20,603 bases of DNA from DATDYB01 sp036517115 (GCA_036517115.1 DATDYB010000039.1:1-20603); one strand, 5' to 3'. Shown: positions 14,307-20,603, counted from the stretch's first letter. Notes: generated from the sequence alone by a model not told the origin. Numbers and translations are program-made.

Positions 14307-16016
14307 ATGCGGACCTTTTCCTTACGACGAATTAGGATCCTCTCTGTAGCGCTCCTTCTCGCGGCGCTGGTGCTTATTGGTAAGCTCTACATGGTGCAGA
14401 TTGTGCAAGAGGAAGCGTGGAGCAACCGCGCCAACCGACAATATGCGCGACCGACGAACACTCTCTTTGACAGAGGATCAATCTACTTTGAAACAAAAGG
14501 GGGAGATCGCATTGCCGCCGCTACGATCAAGGAGGGGTACACCATCGCGATCATACCTAAAGACATCGAAAACGCCACCAGCACGTTTGAGGCAATTTCC
14601 GCCATTATCCCCCTTGAGCAAGGAACATTTTTAGCCAAGGCATTTAAAAAAGATGACCCTTATGAGGAAGTTGCCAAACGAATCGACAGGGAAAAAAGTC
14701 TCGCCATTGACGCCCTTAACATTCCCGGCGTAAAGATCTACAAAGATCGATGGCGCGTATATCCCGACGGCACCCTTGCGGCTCACACCATCGGCTTCGT
14801 GGGGTACAACAACGACAATAAGCTCATGGGTCGCTACGGACTTGAGCGAACCTACGAGAGTGTTCTGGGGCGCGATACTGAAAACCTATACATCAACTTC
14901 TTTGCCGAAATTTTCACCGACATCAGTAAAAAAGTAAAAGGTGAGGACTTAGAGGGAAACATCATAACATCGATCGAGCCGACCGTAGAGGCGTTCATCG
15001 AGAAACAGCTTAAAAGTCTATCCACTCGGTACAGTCCTGAAGTCTCGGGCGCCATCGTCATCAACCCGAAGACAGGATCCATCTACGCTATGGCAGGAAA
15101 CCCGTCATTCGACAGCAATACGTTTAATATTGAAAAAAATCCCGGCGTGTGGAGCAACCCATTGGTCGAAAATGTTTATGAAATGGGCTCGATCATGAAG
15201 CCGCTCACCATGGCCGCAGGTATCGAATCAGGAAAAATTACTCCAAAAACCACCTACAAGGATGAAGGCTTCCTCATCCTCGACAACAAAAGAATTTCAA
15301 ACTTTGACGGAAAAGGAAGAGGGATTACTACTATGCAGCAAGTGATCAATGAGTCGCTGAACACCGGTGTTGCATTCGCTGTTTCCAGAATGGGCAAGGA
15401 TTATTTTGCCGATATGATGCTCAACTTCGGACTCGGTGAACAAACAGGTATTGATCTGCCCAATGAAGCAAAAGGACTCGTCGATAATCTGAAAACCCGC
15501 AGAGATGTGGAGGCGGCAACCGCAGCCTACGGGCAAGGTATCGCCATGAGTCCGATCAATATCGTCCGGGCGCTCGGCGCGATAGCGAACGGCGGCGTTC
15601 TTGTCCGTCCACATGTAGCACAGAAAATAGAATACTCGGTCGGCCTCAGTAAAACTATCGAACCGGAAATCGGTCGGCGTGTGGTCAAAACGGAAAGTGC
15701 CGAAGAGGTGACTCGAATGCTCGTAACGGCTGTGGACACTGCGCTCTTGGGCGGCAAAGCAAAAATGGAGCATTATAGTATTGCGGCAAAAACAGGAACT
15801 GCTCAGGTTGCCGATCCGAAAAAAGGCGGGTACTATGAGGATCAGTACCTCCATTCGTTTTTTGGATATTTCCCGGCATATAACCCGCAGTTCCTAGTCT
15901 TTCTTTTTATGAAACATCCCAAGGATGCTGGCTTTGCTTCAGAGACGCTGGTAACGCCCTTTGTTGACATCACTAAGTTTTTAATAAATTATTATCAAAT
16001 CCCGCCCGATCGATAA
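14307..16016 (+). CDS. ftsI: Division-specific transpeptidase FtsI (PBP3-type)
   Basis: A class B PBP of 569 residues for septal cross-linking. It has a membrane anchor (about 9-30), a dimerisation domain beginning with ...RPTNTLFDRGSIY, and a transpeptidase domain with S295-I-M-K298, S350-L-N352 and K495-T-G-T498. All catalytic motifs are intact. There is no PASTA domain. Its place between ftsL and murF identifies it as FtsI. The final residues (PDR) and the TAA are encoded within the 38-bp palindrome at 16005-16042. Confidence 0.95.
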   Translation: MRTFSLRRIRILSVALLLAALVLIGKLYMVQIVQEEAWSNRANRQYARPTNTLFDRGSIYFETKGGDRIAAATIKEGYTIAIIPKDIENATSTFEAISAIIPLEQGTFLAKAFKKDDPYEEVAKRIDREKSLAIDALNIPGVKIYKDRWRVYPDGTLAAHTIGFVGYNNDNKLMGRYGLERTYESVLGRDTENLYINFFAEIFTDISKKVKGEDLEGNIITSIEPTVEAFIEKQLKSLSTRYSPEVSGAIVINPKTGSIYAMAGNPSFDSNTFNIEKNPGVWSNPLVENVYEMGSIMKPLTMAAGIESGKITPKTTYKDEGFLILDNKRISNFDGKGRGITTMQQVINESLNTGVAFAVSRMGKDYFADMMLNFGLGEQTGIDLPNEAKGLVDNLKTRRDVEAATAAYGQGIAMSPINIVRALGAIANGGVLVRPHVAQKIEYSVGLSKTIEPEIGRRVVKTESAEEVTRMLVTAVDTALLGGKAKMEHYSIAAKTGTAQVADPKKGGYYEDQYLHSFFGYFPAYNPQFLVFLFMKHPKDAGFASETLVTPFVDITKFLINYYQIPPDR

Positions 16017-16042
16017 AATCCTGCAGGATTTTATCGATCGGG
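16005..16042. repeat. 38-bp perfect palindrome over the ftsI stop codon
   Basis: The two 19-nt halves meet at CTGCAG (16021-16026) without a loop. The outer ends are CCCGATCGAT and ATCGATCGGG. It encodes the last three residues and stop of ftsI. With no loop and no T-run it is not a usual terminator. It is followed at once by the 7-bp tandem repeats before murF. Confidence 0.95.
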
Positions 16043-16075
16043 AAATCCCAAATCCCAAGCTCCAAATCCCAAACC
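16043..16075. repeat. Heptanucleotide tandem repeat before murF
   Basis: Five units of 7 nt (the last incomplete): AAATCCC, AAATCCC, AAGCTCC, AAATCCC, AAACC. The array ends exactly at the murF ATG (16076), leaving no Shine-Dalgarno sequence. It could vary in length by slippage and so change the spacing before murF. Confidence 0.9.
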
Positions 16076-17377
16076 ATGAAAATAATATTCAAAAAACTTA
16101 TCGTCACTATCATCACCTGGGAATCCAGGATGATTCTTGCCAAATATAAGCCTAAAATCATTGCAGTAACCGGCAATGTAGGGAAAACATCTACCAAAGA
16201 TGCCATCTATACCGTCCTTTCGACCTCGATGTTTGTCCGCAAAAGCGACAAAAGCTTCAATAGCGACACGGGTGTACCACTCACCATTCTCGGCTGCCCC
16301 AACGGATGGACCAACCCGTTTGCATGGCTTTCAAACATCATCCACGGACTCGAGCTCATTGTGGTTACACGCCCGTACCCTAAAGTCCTGATTCTTGAAG
16401 TGGGTGCAGACCGCCCTGGCGATATTAAAAACATCGCAGCATGGCTTAAACCAGACACCGTAGTTCTTACTCGCTTTAGCCAGGTGCCAGTACATGTGGA
16501 ATTTTTCGAGTCGCGAGCTGAGCTCATCAAAGAAAAGGGATACCTTGTAGAAGCACTAAAACCAGGTGGCACGCTCGTCCTCAACTTCGATGATGCAGAT
16601 GTCATGAATTTTAAAGCAAGGAGTAAAGGTAAGTGGGTAACCTACGGCTTTCAACCAGGAGCGGATATTCTCGGCTCTCACGAAACCATTCAAACTAAAG
16701 AGAAAAAGGGTGTGGAGTTGCCAACAGGAGTGGGCTTCCGCATTGACTGGAACGGCAACAGTATGCCCGTGGTGCTGAACGGAGTGTTGGGTTTACAGCA
16801 TCTCTATCCAGTGCTTGCTGCGGTGGCCGTCGGCTCAACAGAGAATCTAAATATGGTTACCATCACCCAGGCACTTTTGAACCACATTCCGCCCCGAGGT
16901 CGCATGAATGTGCTCGAGGGAGTGAACACCTGCACCGTCATTGACGACACGTATAATTCTTCTCCGGTCGCCGTTCATGAGGCGCTTGATACACTTAAAA
17001 AAATGACCATAAAAGGAAGGAAGATTGCCGTACTTGGCGACATGCTTGAGCTTGGAAAATATTCAATCGACGCTCACAAGAAGGCAGGGGAGCACGCGGC
17101 ACAGATTGTTGATCTTTTGATCGTTGTTGGTCTCCGCGCCCTCTACATCAAAGAAGGTGCTCTAGAAAAAGGGCTCGCTTCCAGGAAAATGTTTGTGTTT
17201 GAGAACTCAAACATTGCCGCCTCGGAAATTGCGGCGAAAATTAAGAAGGGCGACGTGGTGTTGGTTAAAGGCTCTCAATCCATGCGCATGGAGCGGATCG
17301 TTGAGAAACTTCTCGCGGAACCGACAAAAAAAGGAGAGCTTTTAGTGAGACAGGAAGAGGAATGGCTCCGAAGATAG
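16076..17377 (+). CDS. murF: MurF-type Mur ligase (UDP-MurNAc-tripeptide:D-Ala-D-Ala ligase)
   Basis: 433 residues. The ATP-binding loop is G33-N-V-G-K-T-S-T40, and the MurF-typical D290-D-T-Y-N-S-S-P stretch is present, followed by ALDTLKKM and AVLGDMLELG. These are the central ATPase and C-terminal ligand domains, and D-D-T-Y-N marks MurF among Mur ligases. The N-terminal UDP-substrate domain (about 80-100 residues in typical MurF) is replaced by a helix of about 25 residues, so substrate recognition must differ. It adds the terminal D-Ala-D-Ala to the wall precursor if it keeps the family activity. It is last in the mraZ cluster and converges with the DUF4105 gene. Confidence 0.88.
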   Translation: MKIIFKKLIVTIITWESRMILAKYKPKIIAVTGNVGKTSTKDAIYTVLSTSMFVRKSDKSFNSDTGVPLTILGCPNGWTNPFAWLSNIIHGLELIVVTRPYPKVLILEVGADRPGDIKNIAAWLKPDTVVLTRFSQVPVHVEFFESRAELIKEKGYLVEALKPGGTLVLNFDDADVMNFKARSKGKWVTYGFQPGADILGSHETIQTKEKKGVELPTGVGFRIDWNGNSMPVVLNGVLGLQHLYPVLAAVAVGSTENLNMVTITQALLNHIPPRGRMNVLEGVNTCTVIDDTYNSSPVAVHEALDTLKKMTIKGRKIAVLGDMLELGKYSIDAHKKAGEHAAQIVDLLIVVGLRALYIKEGALEKGLASRKMFVFENSNIAASEIAAKIKKGDVVLVKGSQSMRMERIVEKLLAEPTKKGELLVRQEEEWLRR

Positions 17378-17394
17378 AATTAAGAATGTAGAAT

Positions 17395-18219
17395 TTAAGG
17401 GAGACGAATTCTGCGGGAGAAGTCGGGGCTGTCGACATATTTTTCCGCGCGTGCATTGATGTTGAAATATTCCCGCGCCTTTTCGAAAGACAGTGTGGTG
17501 TCGATGAGTCCCAAGTCATATGCATATCGGTCAGAATTTTCCGGAAAAAGTATCCTAGGATCAAAAGAAATCCTCTTGGGTGAGATAAGATTTACATGAC
17601 TGACAATATTGGTAGTGCACGTGTTGGTGAGCGTGTTATAAAATTCAGGCTTTTCCTTGATAGCGTTTGCCCGGAGAAGCATATCGAGGAAAAGCTTTTT
17701 CGCATTCTCCGTGGTGGTCTTGACCGGATATACATACACCTTGTCCTTACGATAGTTCGAGCGAAGCTTGACCACGTCCTGCTCATCGGCGATGACGTAG
17801 ACCAACTCATACTCGCGGAAGAGACCCTTTACCGCGGAGAACGACTCTCCCTTCTCCTTCCTAATCTCGACAGAGATGCTCACGAACTGATCGCCTTCGA
17901 ACTCAAAACTTAAAAAAGTGTGCGCCGCGCCCCTGAACCCGGAAAATGGTTCGACGATGTAATAGACCTTTTTTATCTGTTCCAGGTTAAATGACTTGTC
18001 ATAATAACCCGGGGTGAATTTATCAGTGCTTTCATAACGGAAGTTTCGAATGTTGTGGATAGCAGCAATATCTCCTTTGATTTCCGCATGGGCAAGTACG
18101 GCCTGATCGACGGTCCAGTCACGATCATGAGACGGAGACTTAAATGAAAGATAGAGGCCGAAGATAATCATGGCGGCAAGGATGATATAACAAAACGTCT
18201 TCAATAGTTTTTTGAACAT
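17395..18219 (-). CDS. DUF4105 (Lnb N-terminal-like) membrane-anchored protein
   Basis: 274 residues. An N-terminal membrane anchor (about 6-26) is followed by an outside domain with features of DUF4105: the HDRDWTVDQA start region, RNFRYESTDKFTPGYYD, SFEFEGDQFVSISVEIRKE, and FYNTLTNTCTTNIVSHVN, where the N-x-C-T-T-N block is the strongest family mark. The family is related to the N-terminal domain of lacto-N-biosidase and is thought to be a periplasmic hydrolase or protease, but its activity is not established. The Cys of NTCTTN is a candidate catalytic residue. The -10 TATTAT (18232-18227) lies 7 nt before the ATG. Confidence 0.8.
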   Translation of the reverse strand: MFKKLLKTFCYIILAAMIIFGLYLSFKSPSHDRDWTVDQAVLAHAEIKGDIAAIHNIRNFRYESTDKFTPGYYDKSFNLEQIKKVYYIVEPFSGFRGAAHTFLSFEFEGDQFVSISVEIRKEKGESFSAVKGLFREYELVYVIADEQDVVKLRSNYRKDKVYVYPVKTTTENAKKLFLDMLLRANAIKEKPEFYNTLTNTCTTNIVSHVNLISPKRISFDPRILFPENSDRYAYDLGLIDTTLSFEKAREYFNINARAEKYVDSPDFSRRIRLP

Positions 18220-18226
18220 ACAGAAA

Positions 18227-18232
18227 ATAATA
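18227..18232 (-). promoter_or_regulatory. Leaderless -10 box of the DUF4105 gene
   Basis: Minus-strand TATTAT ends 7 nt before ATG 18219. No Shine-Dalgarno sequence and no clear -35. It is divergent from the dehydratase promoter 37 nt away. Confidence 0.45.
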
Positions 18233-18268
18233 CCACAAAGCAGAACAAGAATTTTGAATACAGGATGC

Positions 18269-18274
18269 TACAAT
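18269..18274 (+). promoter_or_regulatory. Extended -10 promoter of the dehydratase gene
   Basis: TGC-TACAAT is an extended -10 ending 6 nt before ATG 18281, so the message should be leaderless. No good -35 is seen, as is common with extended -10 promoters. Confidence 0.5.
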
Positions 18275-18280
18275 ACAACA

Positions 18281-18598
18281 ATGGAACTAGAAAAAGAACA
18301 TTGCGTGCCGTGCGAGACGGGAGAAGGGAAGTTGTTGCCCGTGGAAATCGACCTCCTCATAAAAGAGGTGTCGGAATGGCAAGTAGAAAACGACAAGCTC
18401 GTCCGTAAATTCAAATTTAAAAATTTCAAAGAAGCACTCGAATTTGTAAACAAAGTTGGTGTACTTGCCGAAACCGAAGGTCACCATCCGGACATCTCCT
18501 TCGGTTGGGGCTACGTGACCATCACCCTCTCCACCCACGCCGTCAAAGGCCTCTCAAAAAATGACTTCATCATGGCGAAGAAAATAGGGAAGGTATAA
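18281..18598 (+). CDS. phhB: Pterin-4a-carbinolamine dehydratase
   Basis: 105 residues, the usual PCD/DCoH size. It dehydrates 4a-hydroxytetrahydrobiopterin; in bacteria lacking aromatic hydroxylases the role is unclear, and a link to folate or molybdopterin metabolism has been proposed. The active-site signature is E-G-H-H-P-D followed by SFGWGYVTITLSTH, with the two adjacent His and the later TH, then GLSKNDF. The frame is open from 18212, but the -10 box and family alignment place the start at ATG 18281. An N-terminal CVPC pair is seen. It is a single gene, divergent from the DUF4105 gene. Confidence 0.93.
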   Translation: MELEKEHCVPCETGEGKLLPVEIDLLIKEVSEWQVENDKLVRKFKFKNFKEALEFVNKVGVLAETEGHHPDISFGWGYVTITLSTHAVKGLSKNDFIMAKKIGKV

Positions 18599-18600
18599 TG

Positions 18601-18627
18601 AAAAAAATCCGTAACTAATAATTACGG
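18601..18627 (-). terminator. Intrinsic terminator of the small minus-strand gene
   Basis: On the minus strand CCGTAA-TTATTAG-TTACGG is followed by A and TTTTTTT. It is 18 nt past the stop of the frameshifted gene. On the plus strand it sits just past the dehydratase stop but lacks a T-run. Confidence 0.75.
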
Positions 18628-18644
18628 ACAGTGCTACCTAAACT

Positions 18645-18978
18645 TTACACAATACTCAAAGTTGGCCTTCTTTTTCGTCGAGGAGATCGAGACGGTTCGA
18701 ATCTATTTTTGAAAGTTTCATCGAACCATTCTTCTTTCCATTCTTTATCCATCCGACGTCGGATGAAAATTCCACAACCGCGACAGGCTGTTTTGGTGAG
18801 AACGGTATCCTGTGGCAAGCTTGAAATGAGGACGTATGTCTCATTTCCATAGAATTGATACCCCCAGCTTCTCAACACTCCTCGCGACATCCAACGTTTT
18901 CTCAAACGAGTCTGCAATATAGAGAGTAGTGGCTTCCTCACCGTGACCGGTATTGTGTAGTGCGGTAATAACGTACAT
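18645..18978 (-). pseudogene. Small unknown protein gene with a one-base frameshift in a G run
   Basis: A good ribosome binding site (AAAGGA, 18990-18985) is 6 nt before ATG 18978, which opens MYVITALHNTGHGEEATTLY and reads on to ARSVEKLG. At GGGGG (minus strand, 18865-18861) the frame fails and stops soon after. Removing one G joins it to GYQFYGNETYVLISS...TACRGCGIFIRRRMDKEWKEEWF and a stop at 18645, giving about 110 residues with a normal SD, start and downstream terminator. I do not recognise the family; a CxxC (CRGC) is visible. It could be a sequencing error in the homopolymer, phase-variable slippage or a true pseudogene. The last 15 residues are very basic and may be read in another frame. 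Confidence 0.6.
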
Positions 18979-19024
18979 TGTTGATCCTTTCTATTCAGAA
19001 ATTACCATTTAGAAATGATCGTGT

Positions 19025-19039
19025 CAATGATTATCATTG
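19025..19039. promoter_or_regulatory. 7-1-7 palindrome resembling a Fur-type operator
   Basis: CAATGAT-T-ATCATTG. Its core TGATTATCA matches the centre of the Fur box (GATAATGAT-A-ATCATTATC). It lies between the small minus-strand gene (ATG 18978, 46 nt away) and the tRNA-Glu promoter (26 nt away). No metal-transport gene is adjacent, so the regulator is unknown. The rest of 18979-19103 holds only this and the tRNA promoter. Confidence 0.4.
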
Positions 19040-19064
19040 TATGTTTAAAATTAAGATGAGATAA

Positions 19065-19093
19065 TTGAAAAACTTGCGTCGATGTCATATACT
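19065..19093 (+). promoter_or_regulatory. Promoter of tRNA-Glu
   Basis: TTGAAA (19065-19070), 17-nt spacer, TATACT (19088-19093). Start is expected near 19100, just before the tRNA 5' end at 19104. Confidence 0.8.
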
Positions 19094-19103
19094 GCAATCT
19101 ATC

Positions 19104-19175
19104 GGCCCTATCGTCTAACGGTTAGGACAGAGCCTTCTCAAGGCTTAAATCGCGGTTCGATTCCGCGTAGGGTCA
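19104..19175 (+). tRNA. tRNA-Glu (anticodon CUC)
   Basis: A complete cloverleaf. The acceptor GGCCCTA pairs with TAGGGTC (one G-U). The D arm is GTCTAACGGTTAGGAC. The anticodon loop TTCTCAA (CUC at 19137-19139) is closed by GAGCC/GGCTT, and the T arm is CGCGG-TTCGATT-CCGCG. Discriminator A at 19175. CCA is not encoded, so it must be added by nucleotidyltransferase. CUC reads only GAG, so another Glu tRNA (UUC) should exist elsewhere. Confidence 0.96.
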
Positions 19176-19236
19176 TAAACTACGAAACACGAGTCAGCCT
19201 GTTTGATGGTTAAGTAACACATCGTTCCAAAAAAAT

Positions 19237-19779
19237 ATGAAAATCTACGCCCTTAGACATGGCCTGACCGAATATAACAAACTCGGGAAAACAAACGGAC
19301 AAATTGTCGACGACCCACTAGCAAAGGAGGGACTGGAGCAGATTAGAAATATTGTGCCACATATGCCAAAAGGAATTGCAAAGATTTACTCATCGGACCT
19401 TTTGCGGGCGCGGCAGACAGCGGAACTTATTAACGAGACCTTGCAATTGCCGATAGAATTTTGCAAGGAACTCAGAGAGGTTAATTTAGGGACACTGGCA
19501 GGGAAAAGTTGGGACGATATTAACGCGGAGCAAAGTAGAGATGTAAGTCTCGAATATCGAACCTTGAAGTATGATTTTCACCAATTCGGAGGGGAGTCAG
19601 TTGAGGATGTTAGAAAAAGAATTTCGACATTAATGCAGATATTAAAGGAAAGGGATGCTGAAAGCGTGCTTCTTATAACTCATGGTGGCATTATTCGATT
19701 TCTGTACTTATTTTTTAATCAAGAAAGAACTGAGAAGGTGGAGAATCTTTCAATACATGAGTTTACAGATGCGCAATAA
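19237..19779 (+). CDS. Histidine phosphatase (phosphoglycerate mutase-like)
   Basis: 180 residues of the branch-1 histidine phosphatase family. The catalytic RHG is at residues 7-9 (MKIYALRHGLTEYN), with H8 as the phosphorylated residue. SSDLLRARQTAELI (about 52-65) carries the phosphate-binding Arg, and E (LREVNLGTLAGKSWDDI) is the acid. LLITHGGIIRFL (about 147-158) has the second His. The short size suggests a CobC/GpmB-like small-molecule phosphatase rather than a glycolytic mutase. The substrate cannot be inferred. No Shine-Dalgarno sequence is seen. The DUF1653 gene follows after 20 nt. Confidence 0.93.
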   Translation: MKIYALRHGLTEYNKLGKTNGQIVDDPLAKEGLEQIRNIVPHMPKGIAKIYSSDLLRARQTAELINETLQLPIEFCKELREVNLGTLAGKSWDDINAEQSRDVSLEYRTLKYDFHQFGGESVEDVRKRISTLMQILKERDAESVLLITHGGIIRFLYLFFNQERTEKVENLSIHEFTDAQ

Positions 19780-19799
19780 TTAACTCCAATGAAACAAAT

Positions 19800-20168
19800 A
19801 TGAAAATCCCAGCAAAAGTTCCAGAGAATGGTTTTTACTACCACTACAAACACGATCCGAATGGAACAATTAACAACTACGCATACGAAGTAATCGGTGT
19901 TGGCTGTCATACGGAAGACGACTGTCGACCAGAAGATGTGAACATGGTGGTCTATCGACCCCTCTACGAAGCGTTCGTATACAAAGCAGGGAGGCTCTTC
20001 GATCTGCGCCCGCTCGAGATGTGGATGGGGGATGTAACCAAAGATGGGAAAACATTTCCTCGTTTTCAAAGGATTACCGATCCATCTGTCATAACCGAGT
20101 TGGAAAAAATCCGCGATACGATGTATCCGTCACTTAGAGGCAAGGCCTCTAAGTGTATAAAAAGTTAA
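19800..20168 (+). CDS. DUF1653 protein
   Basis: 122 residues. The core matches DUF1653: G-F-Y-Y-H-Y-K-H near the start, then YEVIGVGCHTED, NMVVYRPLYEAFVYKAGRLFDLRPLEMW and the final PRFQRI. DUF1653 is a small domain of unknown function, sometimes fused to or next to NUDIX-like genes. It probably shares a transcript with the phosphatase. The C-terminal stretch PSLRGKASKC is encoded by the 11-bp hairpin at 20131-20155, so the original C-terminus may have been different. Confidence 0.85.
   Translation: MKIPAKVPENGFYYHYKHDPNGTINNYAYEVIGVGCHTEDDCRPEDVNMVVYRPLYEAFVYKAGRLFDLRPLEMWMGDVTKDGKTFPRFQRITDPSVITELEKIRDTMYPSLRGKASKCIKS
20131..20155. repeat. 11-bp perfect hairpin at the 3' end of the DUF1653 gene
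   Basis: CACTTAGAGGC-AAG-GCCTCTAAGTG, 10 nt before the stop codon. It is followed on the plus strand by TATAAAAAG, not a T-run. It is another palindrome at a gene 3' end. Confidence 0.9.
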
Positions 20169-20195
20169 GGAGCCCGACGTGATGTCGAAGCTCCT
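20159..20195 (-). terminator. Intrinsic terminator of the right-edge minus-strand unit
   Basis: On the minus strand AGGAGC (20195-20190) pairs with GCTCCT (20173-20168), with an inner GAC/GTC stem, and is followed by TAACTTTTT. It is 12 nt past the stop of the 58-codon frame. Confidence 0.7.
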
Positions 20196-20206
20196 GTTGA
20201 GGTCTC

Positions 20207-20383
20207 TTATTTTGCCCTCACTGTCGGCTGGTCCGTTGCGGCATTCACAACGAGCCGCATCTTATTGAACCATAACCGCGCAATCAGATGTTTTCGTTTC
20301 AGCGCCTTGGAAGGCGCTGATTGAATGTGAAGGGGCATATGGAGCTGAATGGCTCCACTGTGCGTAGGAGAGGATGCATTCAT
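20207..20383 (-). CDS. Short ORF (58 aa) or structured small RNA, unknown
   Basis: ATG 20383 to TAA 20207 gives a 58-residue basic peptide starting MNASSPTHSGAIQLHM, with SKALKRKHLIARLWFNKMRL in its middle. I do not recognise it. It sits between a near-consensus promoter (20428-20455) and a terminator, so the transcript (about 250 nt) is well supported. The transcript also has three stable hairpins: TGGAGC/GCTCCA (20340-20357), TCAGCGCCTT-GG-AAGGCGCTGA (20299-20320, perfect 10 bp) and GCGGC/GCCGC (near 20243-20264). That could mean a non-coding RNA in which the frame is chance. There is no Shine-Dalgarno sequence next to the ATG. Confidence 0.45.
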   Translation of the reverse strand: MNASSPTHSGAIQLHMPLHIQSAPSKALKRKHLIARLWFNKMRLVVNAATDQPTVRAK

Positions 20384-20427
20384 AATGAGTAGTTCTTTTT
20401 GCCCTTTTGTAGAGCTTCTAGTTGTAT

Positions 20428-20455
20428 ATTATACCAGTTACAAAGAAATTGTCAA
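20428..20455 (-). promoter_or_regulatory. Near-consensus sigma-70 promoter
   Basis: On the minus strand TTGACA (20455-20450), 16-nt spacer ending in TGG, then TATAAT (20433-20428): consensus hexamers plus an extended -10. It is the strongest promoter in the window. Start is expected near 20421. Confidence 0.9.
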
Positions 20456-20468
20456 TACCATTAGCCGT

Positions 20469-20578
20469 GAATACAAAAACTCCATTTCCGCTCAACCAGT
20501 GGATACGTGAGACAAAAGAGCACGGTACAATGGGTAGGTATCAAGCTAACCCAAACGTACCATGCTCTTTTTGTATTC
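20469..20578. repeat. Nested palindrome at right edge, possible bidirectional terminator
   Basis: Outer arms GAATACAAAAA (20469-20479) and TTTTTGTATTC (20568-20578). An inner 15-nt arm, 20514-20528 with 20557-20571, has one mismatch, and TGGGT/ACCCA (20531-20535 with 20549-20553) is nested further in. T-runs follow the inner stem on both strands (TTTTT on plus, TTTT on minus), so it may end transcription in both directions. Confidence 0.75.
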
Positions 20579-20603
20579 CCATCATATCGTTGATTTGTAT
20601 TGT

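Noticed and set aside
15297..15854. Minus-strand ORF (185 aa) opposite ftsI
   Set aside because: It lies entirely over the FtsI transpeptidase domain, has no motif, and has no promoter or ribosome binding site.
20467..20603. Plus-strand open frame from GTG at 20467 to the right edge
   Set aside because: It has only 45 codons, no ribosome binding site, and covers the nested palindrome, which explains its sequence better. It could be revisited with more flanking sequence.

Overview
The gene content points to a Patescibacteria (Candidate Phyla Radiation) genome, most like a Parcubacteria-type lineage. The reasons are a class I lysyl-tRNA synthetase, a ProRS with no bacterial editing insertion, compact mre and mra/fts clusters, few Shine-Dalgarno sequences, and several -10 boxes 6-7 nt before ATG. 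TAA, TAG and TGA all end genes here (TGA ends mreC, TAG ends mreB), so the recoded-UGA CPR groups are unlikely. The lineage is an inference from family content, not from a marker tree.

Layout. 1-98: start of an IS30-type transposase leaving the left edge, then a 17-bp hairpin. 283-2250: a membrane SPFH/band-7 protein with its own terminator. 2350-5719: proS-mreB-mreC-mreD, tightly packed. 5716-5955: two large palindromic elements. 6026-7726: PBP2-like transpeptidase. 7729-8709 (-): beta-lactamase-fold serine hydrolase split by one in-frame amber codon. 8740-9002: a dense complex of nested palindromes. 8956-10020 (-): FemAB-like aminoacyltransferase. 10102-12165: greA-lysS. 12192-12466 (-): a structured RNA with its own promoter and terminator, possibly a divergent RNase P RNA. 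12604-17377: mraZ-rsmH-ftsL-ftsI-murF. 17395-18219 (-): DUF4105 membrane-anchored protein. 18281-18598: pterin-4a-carbinolamine dehydratase. 18645-18978 (-): small frameshifted gene. 19104-19175: tRNA-Glu(CUC). Then a histidine phosphatase, a DUF1653 protein, a minus-strand unit with a near-consensus promoter and a 58-codon ORF, and a hairpin at the right edge.

Most of the window serves cell-wall growth and division. MreBCD and PBP2 drive elongation. MraZ, RsmH, FtsL and FtsI form the division cluster. MurF supplies the pentapeptide precursor, FemAB may add cross-bridge residues, and the serine hydrolase and DUF4105 protein are plausible envelope enzymes.

The least explained signal is the set of perfect or near-perfect palindromes. 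Several lie at gene 3' ends and contain the stop codon (mreD, ftsI, femAB), one sits just before the DUF1653 stop, and one is in frame inside lysS. This recalls mobile palindromic elements of the Rickettsia RPE kind, but these sequences share no obvious common motif.
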